Shown here: positions 19,291 to 27,987 of the stretch, piece by piece
Numbering within the stretch: the stretch's first letter is position 1
Layout: every line of letters begins with the position of its first letter
Source: Gemmatimonadaceae bacterium
Lineage (GTDB): Bacteria > Gemmatimonadota > Gemmatimonadetes > Gemmatimonadales > Gemmatimonadaceae
NCBI GenBank assembly: GCA_019186945.1
Contig: JABAQJ010000017.1
Location: 1-64,000 of the forward strand
Length of the DNA: 64,000 nt
Direction: 5' to 3'
The notes under the pieces: generated by a model
The model's input: only the letters and a program-made list of their open reading frames with translations
The model's database searches: none
Told to the model about the DNA's origin: nothing
Made by a program: the position numbers and the translations under genes

Positions 19291-20715
19291 TCACCCCGCC
19301 GCCGCCGCGCCGTGCTTGCCTTCCGGAACGCCGATCTCCGTCATCTTTCGCAAGTCGAGAACGCGGTCCACGTCGTCTTCCGACATCACGCCCTCCCGCT
19401 TCACCAGATCGCGTATCAGCACACCCTCCTTGACGGATCGCTTGCTGATGTCGGCGGCGGCGGCGTAGCCGATTTGCGGCGCCAGGGCAGTCGCCAGCGC
19501 CGCCGAGCGTTCGACCCAATACTCGCACATCTCACGATGCGCCTCGATCCCCTGCACACATCGCTCCGCCAGCACGATCGCGGCATTCCCGAGGATCTGC
19601 ATGGAGAGCAGGACATTGTGCGCAATCACCGGCATCATCACGTTCAGTTCGAGCTGACCATGCTCGGCAGCGATCGCAACCGTGGTGTCGCACCCCATCA
19701 CCTGGAAACAAACCTGGTTCACCATCTCCGGGATGCTGGGATTGATCTTGCCCGGCATGATCGACGAGCCGGGCTGCACGGCCGGCAGCACGATCTCGTC
19801 GATTCCCGTGCGCGGGCCCATGACCATCAGGCGCAAGTCGCTGACGATCTTGCTCAGATCGATCGCGAGCACGCGAATGGCGGCGGAGAACCCCGCGACG
19901 TCTCCCATACTCTGCATCAGCTGGATGCGATCGGCGCCGACGCGCAACTCCAACCCGGTGATCCGGGTCAAGTACTTGTTCATCAGCTCCGGATACTGGG
20001 GCTCCACGGTGACGCCAGTGCCGACGGCACTGCCGCCAATGCCGAGGTCTCGCAGGTAGTCCGCCGCCTGATGAACGCGCCGAATACCGCGATCGAGCGA
20101 TCCGGCATAGGCGGTGAACTCCTGGCCGAGGCGGATCGGCATCGCGTCCTGCAGATGCGTGCGCCCAGCCTTGACGATATCGTCGAACTCGCGGCCCTTG
20201 TGCGCCAGCGCGTCACGCAAGCCCTCGAAGGCGCGAGTGAACTCATCGAGCCGCGACAGCGCCGCCAACCGGATGTTGGTCGGAATCGTGTCGTTGGTGC
20301 TCTGCGCCATGTTGACGTGGTCGTTCGGATGCACCGGCTTGTACTCGCCGCGCTTCCCGCCTAACAATTCGTTCGCACGGTTGGCCAGCACCTCGTTGGC
20401 GTTCATGTTATGCGACGTGCCGGCGCCAGCCTGATAGGGATCGACCACGAAGTGCTCGCGATGCTGTCCGGCCAGCACCTCGTCCGCGGCGGTCACGATC
20501 GCATCCGCCAGTCGTGCGTCCAGCCGTCCGGTTTCCTTGTGCGCGAGCGCCGCCGCCTTCTTCAACCACACCTGCGCGATCACGAACGGCTCCAACGGGC
20601 GAAGTCCACTGATGGGGAAGTTCCGGACGGCACGGAGCGTCTGGATGCCGTACAGGGCGTCGACAGGGACCTCGAGCGTTCCGAGGGGATCCTTCTCTGT
20701 GCGAGTGGCTGTCAT
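19291..20715 (-). CDS. aspA: Aspartate ammonia-lyase
   Basis: 474 aa, the fumarase/aspartase superfamily. The signature GSSIMPGKINPSIPE carries the catalytic Ser loop; AQSTNDTIPTNIRL and GTGVTVEPQYPE are the other substrate loops; AGAGTSHNMNANEVLANRA is near residue 95. The GKINP form and the N-terminal LGTLEVPVDALYGIQTLRA match aspartases more than class II fumarases, though the two are hard to separate by eye. It would deaminate aspartate to fumarate. Followed by the Rrf2 regulator. Confidence 0.85.
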   Translation of the reverse strand: MTATRTEKDPLGTLEVPVDALYGIQTLRAVRNFPISGLRPLEPFVIAQVWLKKAAALAHKETGRLDARLADAIVTAADEVLAGQHREHFVVDPYQAGAGTSHNMNANEVLANRANELLGGKRGEYKPVHPNDHVNMAQSTNDTIPTNIRLAALSRLDEFTRAFEGLRDALAHKGREFDDIVKAGRTHLQDAMPIRLGQEFTAYAGSLDRGIRRVHQAADYLRDLGIGGSAVGTGVTVEPQYPELMNKYLTRITGLELRVGADRIQLMQSMGDVAGFSAAIRVLAIDLSKIVSDLRLMVMGPRTGIDEIVLPAVQPGSSIMPGKINPSIPEMVNQVCFQVMGCDTTVAIAAEHGQLELNVMMPVIAHNVLLSMQILGNAAIVLAERCVQGIEAHREMCEYWVERSAALATALAPQIGYAAAADISKRSVKEGVLIRDLVKREGVMSEDDVDRVLDLRKMTEIGVPEGKHGAAAAG

Positions 20716-20846
20716 GACGGATGCCTTTGTCTAATGGGAGCCTGGGGTGTTCGCCGCTGGCGAAAAACCCTAACCCGTCGCGACTACGCCACGACGGGAG
20801 GCGGGACGTCAACCCGAATTCTAATCGACCGCAGAGAACTTCTCGC

Positions 20847-21701
20847 CTAGTTCAGCACCGGCGTCGGCATCTGGAACCGTGAGATGATTTCGAGCACGCC
20901 TTCGTTCTGTGCCTTGATCGAGGTGCGCAGCCGCGTAAAGACGATCTCGCGTCGCTTGACTGTCGAGTCGGACCAGCCGCGATGATTCCGGAACGGCACC
21001 GAGTCGGCGCCGTCGTCCGTGAAGGCGCAGAGAATCTGCTGGCGGAGCACGTTGTTATCGGTGGGGCCCGCGTAGCGCATCGAGATGATCATGGCGCTGT
21101 TCAGGTCATGCGCCGGTGTCCAACGGAACTGGATGGTTTCCGTCCCTGCTGGAGGCGTGACAGGATCGTGCGTGAACGCCTCGGCCGTCTTTCCGCGAAT
21201 CTCGGAAGCCGGATAGCCACCGTCCGCACCGGGAATCGTTACCACGATGCTGTCCCCGGGCGTGTACACGACCGGTGCGGCAACGCCCTTCTGGTATGTC
21301 GTGCTCGTTGCCCCGGTCACGCGCGGTAACGTCTCCGACTTCGCCCCGATCCTGAGTTCGAGCTGTGGACCGGCGTCCAGGAAATTGACGCCGCCGACTA
21401 TTTCACCGGCATCGGCATACGAAAGCCCCGGGACGCAGGAGTCGAACACGACCTGGGCGTTCGGCACGGAAGAGAGCGCTCCCTTGAAGAACTGGCCCAG
21501 CGGCGTTGTGCGGTATTCCCCGGTGTTGGACTTGGTGGCGGCGATCGTCACGAACCCCCATGTGGCGTTCTGTCCGGCGATGATCATCCCCCCCTCGCAG
21601 GCCGCAATCGTCACGGTTGCGGCTAGGATCCCGCACCAGGTCCATCGGCTCGGTCGGCTTGGCCGGTCACGGCGGAATTCCTTGGACATCTCAGGCTGCA
21701 T
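20847..21701 (-). CDS. Putative lipoprotein, unknown function
   Basis: About 284 aa from the ATG at 21701 (an ATG four codons later is equally possible). A basic N-terminus and hydrophobic stretch end in a lipobox TIAAC, so it should be a membrane-anchored lipoprotein. The mature part is beta-rich and polar, with no domain I recognise; segments such as GDSIVVTIPGADGGYPA and EIRGKTAEAF suggest an Ig-like or adhesion-type fold, but that is only an impression. It lies 125 nt after the DUF4149 gene. Confidence 0.6.
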   Translation of the reverse strand: MQPEMSKEFRRDRPSRPSRWTWCGILAATVTIAACEGGMIIAGQNATWGFVTIAATKSNTGEYRTTPLGQFFKGALSSVPNAQVVFDSCVPGLSYADAGEIVGGVNFLDAGPQLELRIGAKSETLPRVTGATSTTYQKGVAAPVVYTPGDSIVVTIPGADGGYPASEIRGKTAEAFTHDPVTPPAGTETIQFRWTPAHDLNSAMIISMRYAGPTDNNVLRQQILCAFTDDGADSVPFRNHRGWSDSTVKRREIVFTRLRTSIKAQNEGVLEIISRFQMPTPVLN

Positions 21702-21826
21702 TGTTCCGAGTATTCGAAGTTGGCTCGAGATTGGAGCGAAACGCGCATGCGATGCGTTCGCACAGGACTCCAATATTGTTGGATCGCCGCCCAGACGCGA
21801 CCTGTGGAAACACGCCAGCGCGCTGT

Positions 21827-22294
21827 CTACCCCGAACCCGCCGGCGATGCCCGCGAGCCCTCTACCACCAGCACCAATGCAGAGAGCACGCCGATGCCCA
21901 AAAGCATCAGGCTGACGCCGTGAAGACGACCGAACGCGATTCGGCGTTCATCCTCTTGCGCGAGAGACTCCAGGCGGTTCCCGGCGGACTCGCGAACCGC
22001 GCGGATCCTTGGCAGCACGACGAATTGCGCGGCCAACATCGCCACGCCAAGCAACCATGCTGCCGCGCGCACCCGCCGACGGCACGCTGCACTTCGGTAC
22101 GCCAGCACAGACAGTACGGCGGCCACGGCACCACTTGCAAACAGCACTGGCAGGACGCGACCAACGAGCGCTCCTGCGAGCGCCCGCGAGGGAAGGATTG
22201 CGAAAGCCGCGGGCGCGACGACAGCACTCGCCAGGAACGAGGCTCCAAGCCATGCTGACAGCACGAGCGGCACGAGGCGGCGGAGCCGGACCAT
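21827..22294 (-). CDS. DUF4149-type integral membrane protein
   Basis: 155 aa with four predicted membrane helices: LVPLVLSAWLGASFLASAVV, VLPVLFASGAVAAVLSVLA, AAWLLGVAMLAAQFVVLP and LHGVSLMLLGIGVLSALVLV. The pattern FGRLHGVSLML before the last helix and the first-helix WLGAS are features of DUF4149 (TMEM205-like) proteins, whose function is not established. It starts one base after the stop of the MBL-fold gene. Confidence 0.75.
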   Translation of the reverse strand: MVRLRRLVPLVLSAWLGASFLASAVVAPAAFAILPSRALAGALVGRVLPVLFASGAVAAVLSVLAYRSAACRRRVRAAAWLLGVAMLAAQFVVLPRIRAVRESAGNRLESLAQEDERRIAFGRLHGVSLMLLGIGVLSALVLVVEGSRASPAGSG

Positions 22295-22295
22295 G

Positions 22296-22937
22296 CTACC
22301 GCGTCACCGGTCGTGCGATACCAGTGAGGAACGGGTTCGTTCGCAGTTCGGCGCGGATCGTCGTCGCTGGGCCATGCCCTGGATAAACGATGGTCTCTTC
22401 CGGGAGCGCCGCGATGCGGGCAAGCGATCGCTGAAGCTCTGCGCCGTCGCTCAGGGGAAGGTCGGTACGTCCAATCGAGCCAGCGAACAAGCAGTCGCCG
22501 ACGAACGCTATTCCTTCGCCATGGAAGACGACGTGCCCCGGCGCGTGACCCGGCGCAAAAAGCACCCGGAACCGAAGGCCGCCTAACGTCAGCTCGTCGC
22601 CGTCCGCTAGTGTCCGGTCTGGCTCGGGCGGGTCGTCGAAGGGAATGCCGAAAGCCGAGGCCGTCTCACGTCCACGGCGGTAGATGGGAAGGTCTGCCGG
22701 ATGCAGGTAAATGGGGACGCGAAACTCGTCCACGAGCGGCGCGATGCCGCCGATATGGTCGACATGCGCGTGGGTGATCCAGATGGCCGTCAGGCGCACG
22801 CCGGCCCGGCGCACGGCGTCGCAGAGATGCCGGCCATCCGCTCCCGGGTCGATCATCGCTGCCACCCCCGCTACCCGATCTTCCAGCAGGTAGCAGTTCT
22901 CCTGAAACGGGCCAGTGACAAACGTCGTGACGTTCAA
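22296..22937 (-). CDS. MBL-fold metallohydrolase (glyoxalase II-like)
   Basis: 213 aa. The metal motif is HAHVDHIGG (His56, His58, Asp60, His61), with later ligands in FAPGHAPGHVVF and GDCLFAGSIGRTD, and the C-terminal YPGHGPATTIRAE. This is the short glyoxalase II-like/YcbL group: hydrolysis of a thioester such as S-lactoylglutathione or a related thiol is possible, but the substrate is not shown by sequence. It overlaps the trxB stop by 4 nt, suggesting a link to thiol metabolism. Confidence 0.87.
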   Translation of the reverse strand: MNVTTFVTGPFQENCYLLEDRVAGVAAMIDPGADGRHLCDAVRRAGVRLTAIWITHAHVDHIGGIAPLVDEFRVPIYLHPADLPIYRRGRETASAFGIPFDDPPEPDRTLADGDELTLGGLRFRVLFAPGHAPGHVVFHGEGIAFVGDCLFAGSIGRTDLPLSDGAELQRSLARIAALPEETIVYPGHGPATTIRAELRTNPFLTGIARPVTR

Positions 22938-23908
22938 GCGCCGGCGCCCGCGGTCTGCGCTGCGGAACGATCGCGCCGAGCAGTCAGATACTTTTCGGCC
23001 GCGATCGCAGCCGTGGTCGCATCGCCCACCGCCGTGGTGACCTGCCGCGTAAGCTGAACGCGCACGTCACCGGCCGCGAAAAGCCCCGGGATGGAAGTCG
23101 ACATGTTGGCGTCCGTAACCAGGTAACCCTGGGCATCATGGTCTACGTGATCGGCGATGATTGTCGTGTTTGGCTGAAAACCGATGAAGACGAACAGTCC
23201 GGTAACTGCCAGCTCCGACAGCGCACCGGACTTGACATGACGCAGTGTCAGGTGCCTCACGAGGCCAGCATCGTCTCCGTGCACGGATTCGACTTCCGTG
23301 TCCCAGACCACCTCGATCCCGGGGTTTTCGAACAGGCGCTTCTGCAGGATCCTGGAGGCGCGCAGCTGGTCACGGCGATGGATGAGGTACACCTTGGCTG
23401 CATAACGCGTGAGGAAATCGCTTTCCTCCACGGCGGCGTCACCTCCGCCGACGACTGCAATCGTCTGTCCCTTGAAAAAAGCGCCGTCGCAGATCGCGCA
23501 ATAGGACACGCCCTTCCCCGCGTACTCCGCCTCGCCCGGGATTCCCAGCTTCACCGGAGTTCCACCCGCAGTGACAATGACCGCGGGCGAGAAGTAGACA
23601 TCGTCGTTGTCGCACGTGGTCTCGAACGAGCCATCGTCCAGGCGACGGATGGAGGTCACGTTAGCCGTATGAAACTCCGCACCGAACTTCTTCGCGTGCG
23701 CTTCGAATCGTGACGCGAGATCCCAGCCCTCGATGCGCTCGAACCCCGGATAGTCCTCGATCACTTCGGTATTGAGGAGTTCGCCACCTGGTGCTCCGCG
23801 TTCGATCAATACCGACTTCAGCATCGAGCGGCCGGTGTACAGTGCGGCTGTCATGCCTGCGGGACCGCCGCCGACAATGACGACATCGTAGTCGTAGGTT
23901 TGAGGCAC
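22934..23908 (-). CDS. trxB: Thioredoxin-disulfide reductase
   Basis: 324 aa. FAD motif GGGPAGMTAALYTGRS (13-28), redox pair Cys137/Cys140 in YCAICDGAFF, NADPH motif GGGDAAVEE, and the C-terminal IPGLFAAGDVRVQLTRQV. It keeps thioredoxin reduced with NADPH. A zinc-ribbon thioredoxin is encoded at 63061, far away. It starts a group continuing with the MBL hydrolase. Confidence 0.96.
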   Translation of the reverse strand: MPQTYDYDVVIVGGGPAGMTAALYTGRSMLKSVLIERGAPGGELLNTEVIEDYPGFERIEGWDLASRFEAHAKKFGAEFHTANVTSIRRLDDGSFETTCDNDDVYFSPAVIVTAGGTPVKLGIPGEAEYAGKGVSYCAICDGAFFKGQTIAVVGGGDAAVEESDFLTRYAAKVYLIHRRDQLRASRILQKRLFENPGIEVVWDTEVESVHGDDAGLVRHLTLRHVKSGALSELAVTGLFVFIGFQPNTTIIADHVDHDAQGYLVTDANMSTSIPGLFAAGDVRVQLTRQVTTAVGDATTAAIAAEKYLTARRDRSAAQTAGAGA

Positions 23909-24041
23909 AGAGTTACCTCTGGGCGAACTGTGACGTGATGAACAAAGCGGAGGCCCGTGCAGAAATCTGTCGTAACACGTGCCCTGGCGGAATCGCGACC
24001 TGACGAATCAGTCCGACCATCGCAAGCGGAGTTCCCTTTGT

Positions 24042-24767
24042 CTATCGAATGCGCCGGCCGCCATCGACGTGCATGATTTCTCCAGTCACGTAGTCGGCCT
24101 CGAGGAGATACCGGATTGCGCCGACCACATCGTCCGGGGTTCCGTTGTGCTTGAGCGGCGTCGTGCGCGCCAGTCGGTCGGCCACGGACGTGTCCCACGC
24201 GTCCGGCATCAACACTACCCCAGGCGCGACGGCGTTCACGCGGACCGCAGGCGCGAGAATCCTGGCCAGCGCTTCCGTCAGGTACACAATCGCCGCCTTG
24301 CTCGCCCCATGAAGTACGTAGTTAGGCCAGATCTCGAAGGCAGCCAGATCTGCGATGTTGACGATCGCGCCTCCGGAGCGCATGTGGGCTGCAGCCGCCT
24401 GGGCGAGGAAAAACGGGGCGCGAGAGTTTACGGCGAGTATCCTGTCCCAGTCATCGACGGTAATGGTCCCGAACGGCGTTCGTTCCATGGATGCCGCCGA
24501 GTTGATCAGCACGTCGAGCCCACCGAACCGGTCGGCGACGCGATCGACGAGCTGCGACGCGGAATCGCGCTGCGCCAGGTCTCCCTCCACGCACCACGCC
24601 CGGCCACCGGCAGCCTCAACACGCGCTCGCGTCAGTTCCGCCCCCTCACGTGATGTCCGGTAGTGCACGGCAACGGACATGCCTTCTCCACCCAGCGATT
24701 CGGCGATCGCCGCTCCGATGCGGCGGCCGGCTCCGGTCACCAGTGCTACTTTTCCGCGCAGTTCCAT
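24042..24767 (-). CDS. SDR oxidoreductase, pteridine-reductase-like
   Basis: 241 aa from the ATG at 24767. NAD(P) motif TGAGRRIG (11-18) with the Arg pair typical of NADPH-dependent pteridine reductase/FolM-type SDRs, and LINSAASM (88-95) in place of NNAG. The catalytic Ser is Asp140 (NIAD), as in PTR1/FolM enzymes; the usual catalytic Tyr position is His153 (HGASK) with Lys157 retained and Tyr150 three residues earlier. That makes the active site atypical. A pteridine or dihydrofolate-like substrate is possible but unproven. Last gene of the run from the E2 gene. Confidence 0.8.
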   Translation of the reverse strand: MELRGKVALVTGAGRRIGAAIAESLGGEGMSVAVHYRTSREGAELTRARVEAAGGRAWCVEGDLAQRDSASQLVDRVADRFGGLDVLINSAASMERTPFGTITVDDWDRILAVNSRAPFFLAQAAAAHMRSGGAIVNIADLAAFEIWPNYVLHGASKAAIVYLTEALARILAPAVRVNAVAPGVVLMPDAWDTSVADRLARTTPLKHNGTPDDVVGAIRYLLEADYVTGEIMHVDGGRRIR

Positions 24768-24771
24768 GGCC

Positions 24772-25638
24772 TCAGCCGGCTCCTGCCCGCTGCTGGCGGG
24801 CCAGCCGTTCGAGCTGCAACCCGAGCCAGGTAGACGGAACCGGCATGGCCCCAACCATTCGCGATCCCTCGGTCGCCCCGTGCGAATCCGATCCGCCACT
24901 CGGCACGAGCCCGAAGTGCTCGGTCAGTGCCATCAGCCGACTGCGGTCATCCGTCGAATGCGACGGATGGATGACTTCCAATCCATCGAGCCCCATGGCG
25001 GCAAACGCCTCGACGCGAGCGCGAGTGCCGGTCGCCCCTGGATGAGCAAACACGGCAAGACCGCCACATCGGTGAATCAGCGCAATCGCCTCACTGACGA
25101 GGAGCCGCCGCTTGTCTAGAAACCCCGGGCGGCCATGACCGAGATATCGGTCGAATGCATCGCGCTGATCGCGGGCCCATCCGTTTGCAACGAGCGCCCT
25201 GGCGATGTGCGGACGTCCGAGCGTCGCTTCACCGGCAAGCGAGAGCACGTCGTCGAACGTGATGCGCACCCCTATCGCGTTCAGCCGCTCCACGATCCGG
25301 ACAGCCCGATCGCGCCTCGCGTCGCGGAAGACCGAGAGTTGCGCATCGATCTCCTCCACGCCCGACAGATGCAATGCGAGGATGTGGAATTCGTCCTGGC
25401 CTTCGTAGGCGCTGAGTTCGGCGCCACGCACCACGAGCAGCGGCGTCCCGCGGGCAGACGCTTCCGCTTCGGCAATGCCGGACACCGTGTCGTGGTCCGT
25501 GAGTGCGATGGCGTGCAGATTCGCAGCCAAGGCCGCCGCCACCACGCCAGCGGGCGACTGTGACCCGTCGGACGCTGTCGAATGCATGTGCAGATCGATT
25601 CCCCGTTCGGGTGTCGGCGTCGCCGACGACGCGGTCAC
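24772..25638 (-). CDS. PHP-domain phosphoesterase (YciV/RNase AM-like)
   Basis: 288 aa from the GTG at 25638, chosen because it makes a 4-nt GTGA overlap with the previous gene and is followed closely by the first metal motif; the frame is open further upstream but there it overlaps two other genes. Metal-binding motifs of the PHP family are all visible: DLHMHSTASDGS, ALTDHDTV, RGAELSAYEG, GRPHIARAL, VFAHPGA, EVIHPSHS and GGSDSHGA. Members of this group act as 3',5'-nucleoside bisphosphate phosphatases or 5'-3' exoribonucleases. The SDR gene follows after 4 nt. Confidence 0.85.
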   Translation of the reverse strand: MTASSATPTPERGIDLHMHSTASDGSQSPAGVVAAALAANLHAIALTDHDTVSGIAEAEASARGTPLLVVRGAELSAYEGQDEFHILALHLSGVEEIDAQLSVFRDARRDRAVRIVERLNAIGVRITFDDVLSLAGEATLGRPHIARALVANGWARDQRDAFDRYLGHGRPGFLDKRRLLVSEAIALIHRCGGLAVFAHPGATGTRARVEAFAAMGLDGLEVIHPSHSTDDRSRLMALTEHFGLVPSGGSDSHGATEGSRMVGAMPVPSTWLGLQLERLARQQRAGAG

Positions 25639-25901
25639 AAGACGTAGCCCGCTTCCGGAGACGTAGCGCTGGGCTGTGATGACGCGAACAGGCGGTGCAG
25701 ATCCGAATCCGTCAGTTCCATCAGGGACGCTTCGCGCGACCGCGTACCGAGCGGAGAGTAGCGCGTCACGCGTACCGTCCTGTCGTCGCCCGAACCACGC
25801 ACGAACATCAGTCCGAATTCGTCGCGCGTGTACTGGGTGACAAACCCGGACGACAGTACTCGCCAGGTATCGCGATCGATGGATATGGTACGTATTGCCA
25901 T
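25635..25901 (-). CDS. Small hypothetical protein, 88 aa
   Basis: Not recognised. No signal peptide or membrane helix. It is likely a real gene: it starts 2 nt after the preceding stop, overlaps the PHP gene by 4 nt, and has GC-rich third positions. The chain MAIRTISIDRDTWRVLSSG followed by VRVTRYSPLGTRSREASL suggests a small beta-rich domain. The conserved link with the PHP gene is the only functional hint. Confidence 0.6.
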   Translation of the reverse strand: MAIRTISIDRDTWRVLSSGFVTQYTRDEFGLMFVRGSGDDRTVRVTRYSPLGTRSREASLMELTDSDLHRLFASSQPSATSPEAGYVL

Positions 25902-25903
25902 TG

Positions 25904-26161
25904 TCAGGCCAGCTCCAACTCGCTGAAGATCGTGGGCTCCTGAGGAGTTGCATCGAGCGCCTTCAACGTCGCGCGTATATGCTGCGCGTCGGGCCCTTCG
26001 AAGAACTCGATCCAGGAGACGGGATCGGCGTCGTCCGAAAACGCCCAGTAGTTCACGCCACCCGCACGTGCCACTTCGCGCGCATGACGAAAGCGCGCCA
26101 GCACGCTTGGAGTTTCGGAGGCAGGCGTACGTGTCTGCAACATGACGAGGGCTCGGGCCAT
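25904..26161 (-). CDS. Small hypothetical protein, 85 aa (possible ferredoxin-like/ABM fold)
   Basis: Starts 1 nt after the E2 stop codon and ends 2 nt before the next gene, so it is inside a compact operon. Sequence order (MARALVMLQTRTP, then SVLARFRHAREVARAGGV, then NYWAFSDDADPVSWIEFFEG, then HIRATLKALDA) has the beta-alpha-beta-beta-alpha feel of antibiotic-biosynthesis-monooxygenase-like proteins, with WIEFFEG resembling their strand. No catalytic residues can be named. Function unknown. Confidence 0.55.
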   Translation of the reverse strand: MARALVMLQTRTPASETPSVLARFRHAREVARAGGVNYWAFSDDADPVSWIEFFEGPDAQHIRATLKALDATPQEPTIFSELELA

Positions 26162-26162
26162 G

Positions 26163-27518
26163 CTAGAATCCGGCATCGGGTACGTTTTCCAACTGCACTT
26201 TGACGAACGCCATGAAGCGATCGGCGTCGGCTCCATCGACAATGCGGTGATCGAACGACAGTGCGAAGTACGCGCACGTCCGGATCGCGATCACGTCGTC
26301 GCCATCTGGGCCGACGATCACCTTGGGGCGCTTTTCGATCGTGCCGGTACCAAGAATAGCGACCGTCGGTTGCGGAATGACTGGCGTCCCCCACTGCGAT
26401 CCGAACACACCGGGGTTCGTTATGGTGAACGTTGCGTCCTGCACGTCTTCCGGCTTGAGCCGCTTGGTACGTGCTCGACTGGCCAAATCGTTGAGTGCGC
26501 GCGTGAGTCCCGCCAGAGAAAGGTTATCCGCGCCCTTGATCACAGGAACGATCAGCCCCCAGTCGACGGCGACGGCGATGCCGATGTTGTATGTCTTGCG
26601 GAAGACGATGTCACTGCCGCGCACGGCGGCGTTCAGGACTGGAAATTGCTGCAATCCTCGCACGACGGCCTGGACTACGAACGGCAGGTATGTGAGCTTC
26701 TCACCGCGCGCGTCGAACTCGGGACGGAGCGCGTTCCGAACCTTGGTCGCGCGCGTGAGATCGAGCTCGAACACCGACGTCACGTGCGCCGACGTGCGCT
26801 TCGAGTAGACCATATGCTCGGCGGTAATGCGCCGGATCCTGGTCATGGACTCCACAGTATCGCCGGGCCACGGCTCCACGACCGGGATCTGGTAGTCGCC
26901 GCTGGCCGGTTGTGCGGGCAGGACGATGGAGGCGGACGGCCGTCCAGCTTCAATAAACTGGAGCAGATCCTTCTTCGTGACACGGCCGGCCAGGCCGGTT
27001 CCCGCAAGCGCAGAAAGCTCGATACCGTGATCGGCGGCGATCCTTCGGACGAGCGGGGATGAGTTGGTACGGGGTCTCGCCTCGAGAGTACCCGCTGCGG
27101 GCAGTGGCGAGATGATGGGCGCGAGGTTCTGATGACGCGGGGCGGGCTGGAGCGGCGTAGATTCTCTTACTGGGGGGGGGGCCCCAGATCCCTCGATCGG
27201 CGCATCTCCCTTCGCGTCACTGCCGACCGATTCCCGTGCCGCGTCCGTCGACGATGACATGGTAGCCGCGACAGCGGCGTCGGTCTCGATTCTTGCGACG
27301 ATCGTCTCGATCGGAACAGTCTGACCCTCGGCGACCAGCACTTCTGCCAGGATGCCGGAATTGGGAGCGGGTATCTCCGCGTCCACCTTGTCCGTCGAGA
27401 TCTCGAAGATGGGCTCATCGCGCTTCACGGCGTCACCCACCTTCTTGAGCCACTTCGAGAGTGTCCCTTCGGCGATGGACTCCCCCATCTGGGGCATCGC
27501 TACATCGATTCGTGCCAA
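26163..27518 (-). CDS. 2-oxo acid dehydrogenase E2 (dihydrolipoamide acyltransferase)
   Basis: 451 aa from a TTG at 27518: AGGA lies 8 nt upstream and the translation (M)ARIDVAMPQMGES is the family beginning. Lipoyl domain at 1-78 with the lipoylated lysine in ISTDKVDAEIP; a Pro/Ala linker; a peripheral subunit-binding domain (PLVRRIAADHGIELSALAGTG, then GRVTKKDLLQFI); and the acyltransferase domain with catalytic His in SFDHRIVDGADADRF. It would pass an acyl group to CoA in a pyruvate, 2-oxoglutarate or branched-chain complex. No E1 or E3 gene adjoins it. A run of ten G/C bases at 27172-27181 lies in the linker coding region. Confidence 0.9.
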   Translation of the reverse strand: MARIDVAMPQMGESIAEGTLSKWLKKVGDAVKRDEPIFEISTDKVDAEIPAPNSGILAEVLVAEGQTVPIETIVARIETDAAVAATMSSSTDAARESVGSDAKGDAPIEGSGAPPPVRESTPLQPAPRHQNLAPIISPLPAAGTLEARPRTNSSPLVRRIAADHGIELSALAGTGLAGRVTKKDLLQFIEAGRPSASIVLPAQPASGDYQIPVVEPWPGDTVESMTRIRRITAEHMVYSKRTSAHVTSVFELDLTRATKVRNALRPEFDARGEKLTYLPFVVQAVVRGLQQFPVLNAAVRGSDIVFRKTYNIGIAVAVDWGLIVPVIKGADNLSLAGLTRALNDLASRARTKRLKPEDVQDATFTITNPGVFGSQWGTPVIPQPTVAILGTGTIEKRPKVIVGPDGDDVIAIRTCAYFALSFDHRIVDGADADRFMAFVKVQLENVPDAGF

Positions 27519-27528
27519 CGAAAGATCC

Positions 27529-27825
27529 TCAGGTAGTTGACCGCGGAGTGGCCTTGCCACGGCGCAGCCGCAGGAGCACCAGAGCCGGCAACGAGATACT
27601 GCCGACGATTCCTCCGATCAATGCATACGTCCACCAGTCGCACGCCGGCAGTCCCTCGACGGGAACGCACTTGCGAGCGGCGCCGACGATCTTCGCAACC
27701 AGCACCCCGATCATCGCTCCGCTGGGCGCACCAATAAAGGCCGTGAAACAGCCAACACCGATGTTCCGTGCGCGCAGCATCTCCGACTCGCTCATAGCCG
27801 GCCGACGTGTCCGCTGGTTGCCCAT
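27529..27825 (-). CDS. Small membrane protein, 98 aa
   Basis: Not recognised. Two hydrophobic segments (GVGCFTAFIGAPSGAMIGVLVAKIV and YALIGGIVGSISLPALVLL) suggest a two-helix inner membrane protein, with a cysteine pair in the loop (KCVPVEGLPACDWW) and a basic C-terminus. An alternative ATG lies 10 codons downstream at 27795. It ends 10 nt before the E2 start. Confidence 0.55.
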   Translation of the reverse strand: MGNQRTRRPAMSESEMLRARNIGVGCFTAFIGAPSGAMIGVLVAKIVGAARKCVPVEGLPACDWWTYALIGGIVGSISLPALVLLRLRRGKATPRSTT

Positions 27826-27987
27826 GCCTGAACGACGATCCCACGGCTCCCGCCGCGCGATACCGCCTCACACCTCTCCCGGCAGCTCGCACATCCGCCA
27901 TTGAGTCCACCGGGCATCACGCACACCCGGAACGCGGCACGGCGAGCACCGGGAGCCAACAGCATGCGCTGGGAGCGCTCGTCATCG

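Noticed and set aside
20745-20775. TTCGCC/GGCGAA hairpin with an A/T run between aspA and the lipoprotein gene
   Set aside because: The T run is on the wrong side of the stem for termination on the minus strand, and no plus-strand gene needs it.
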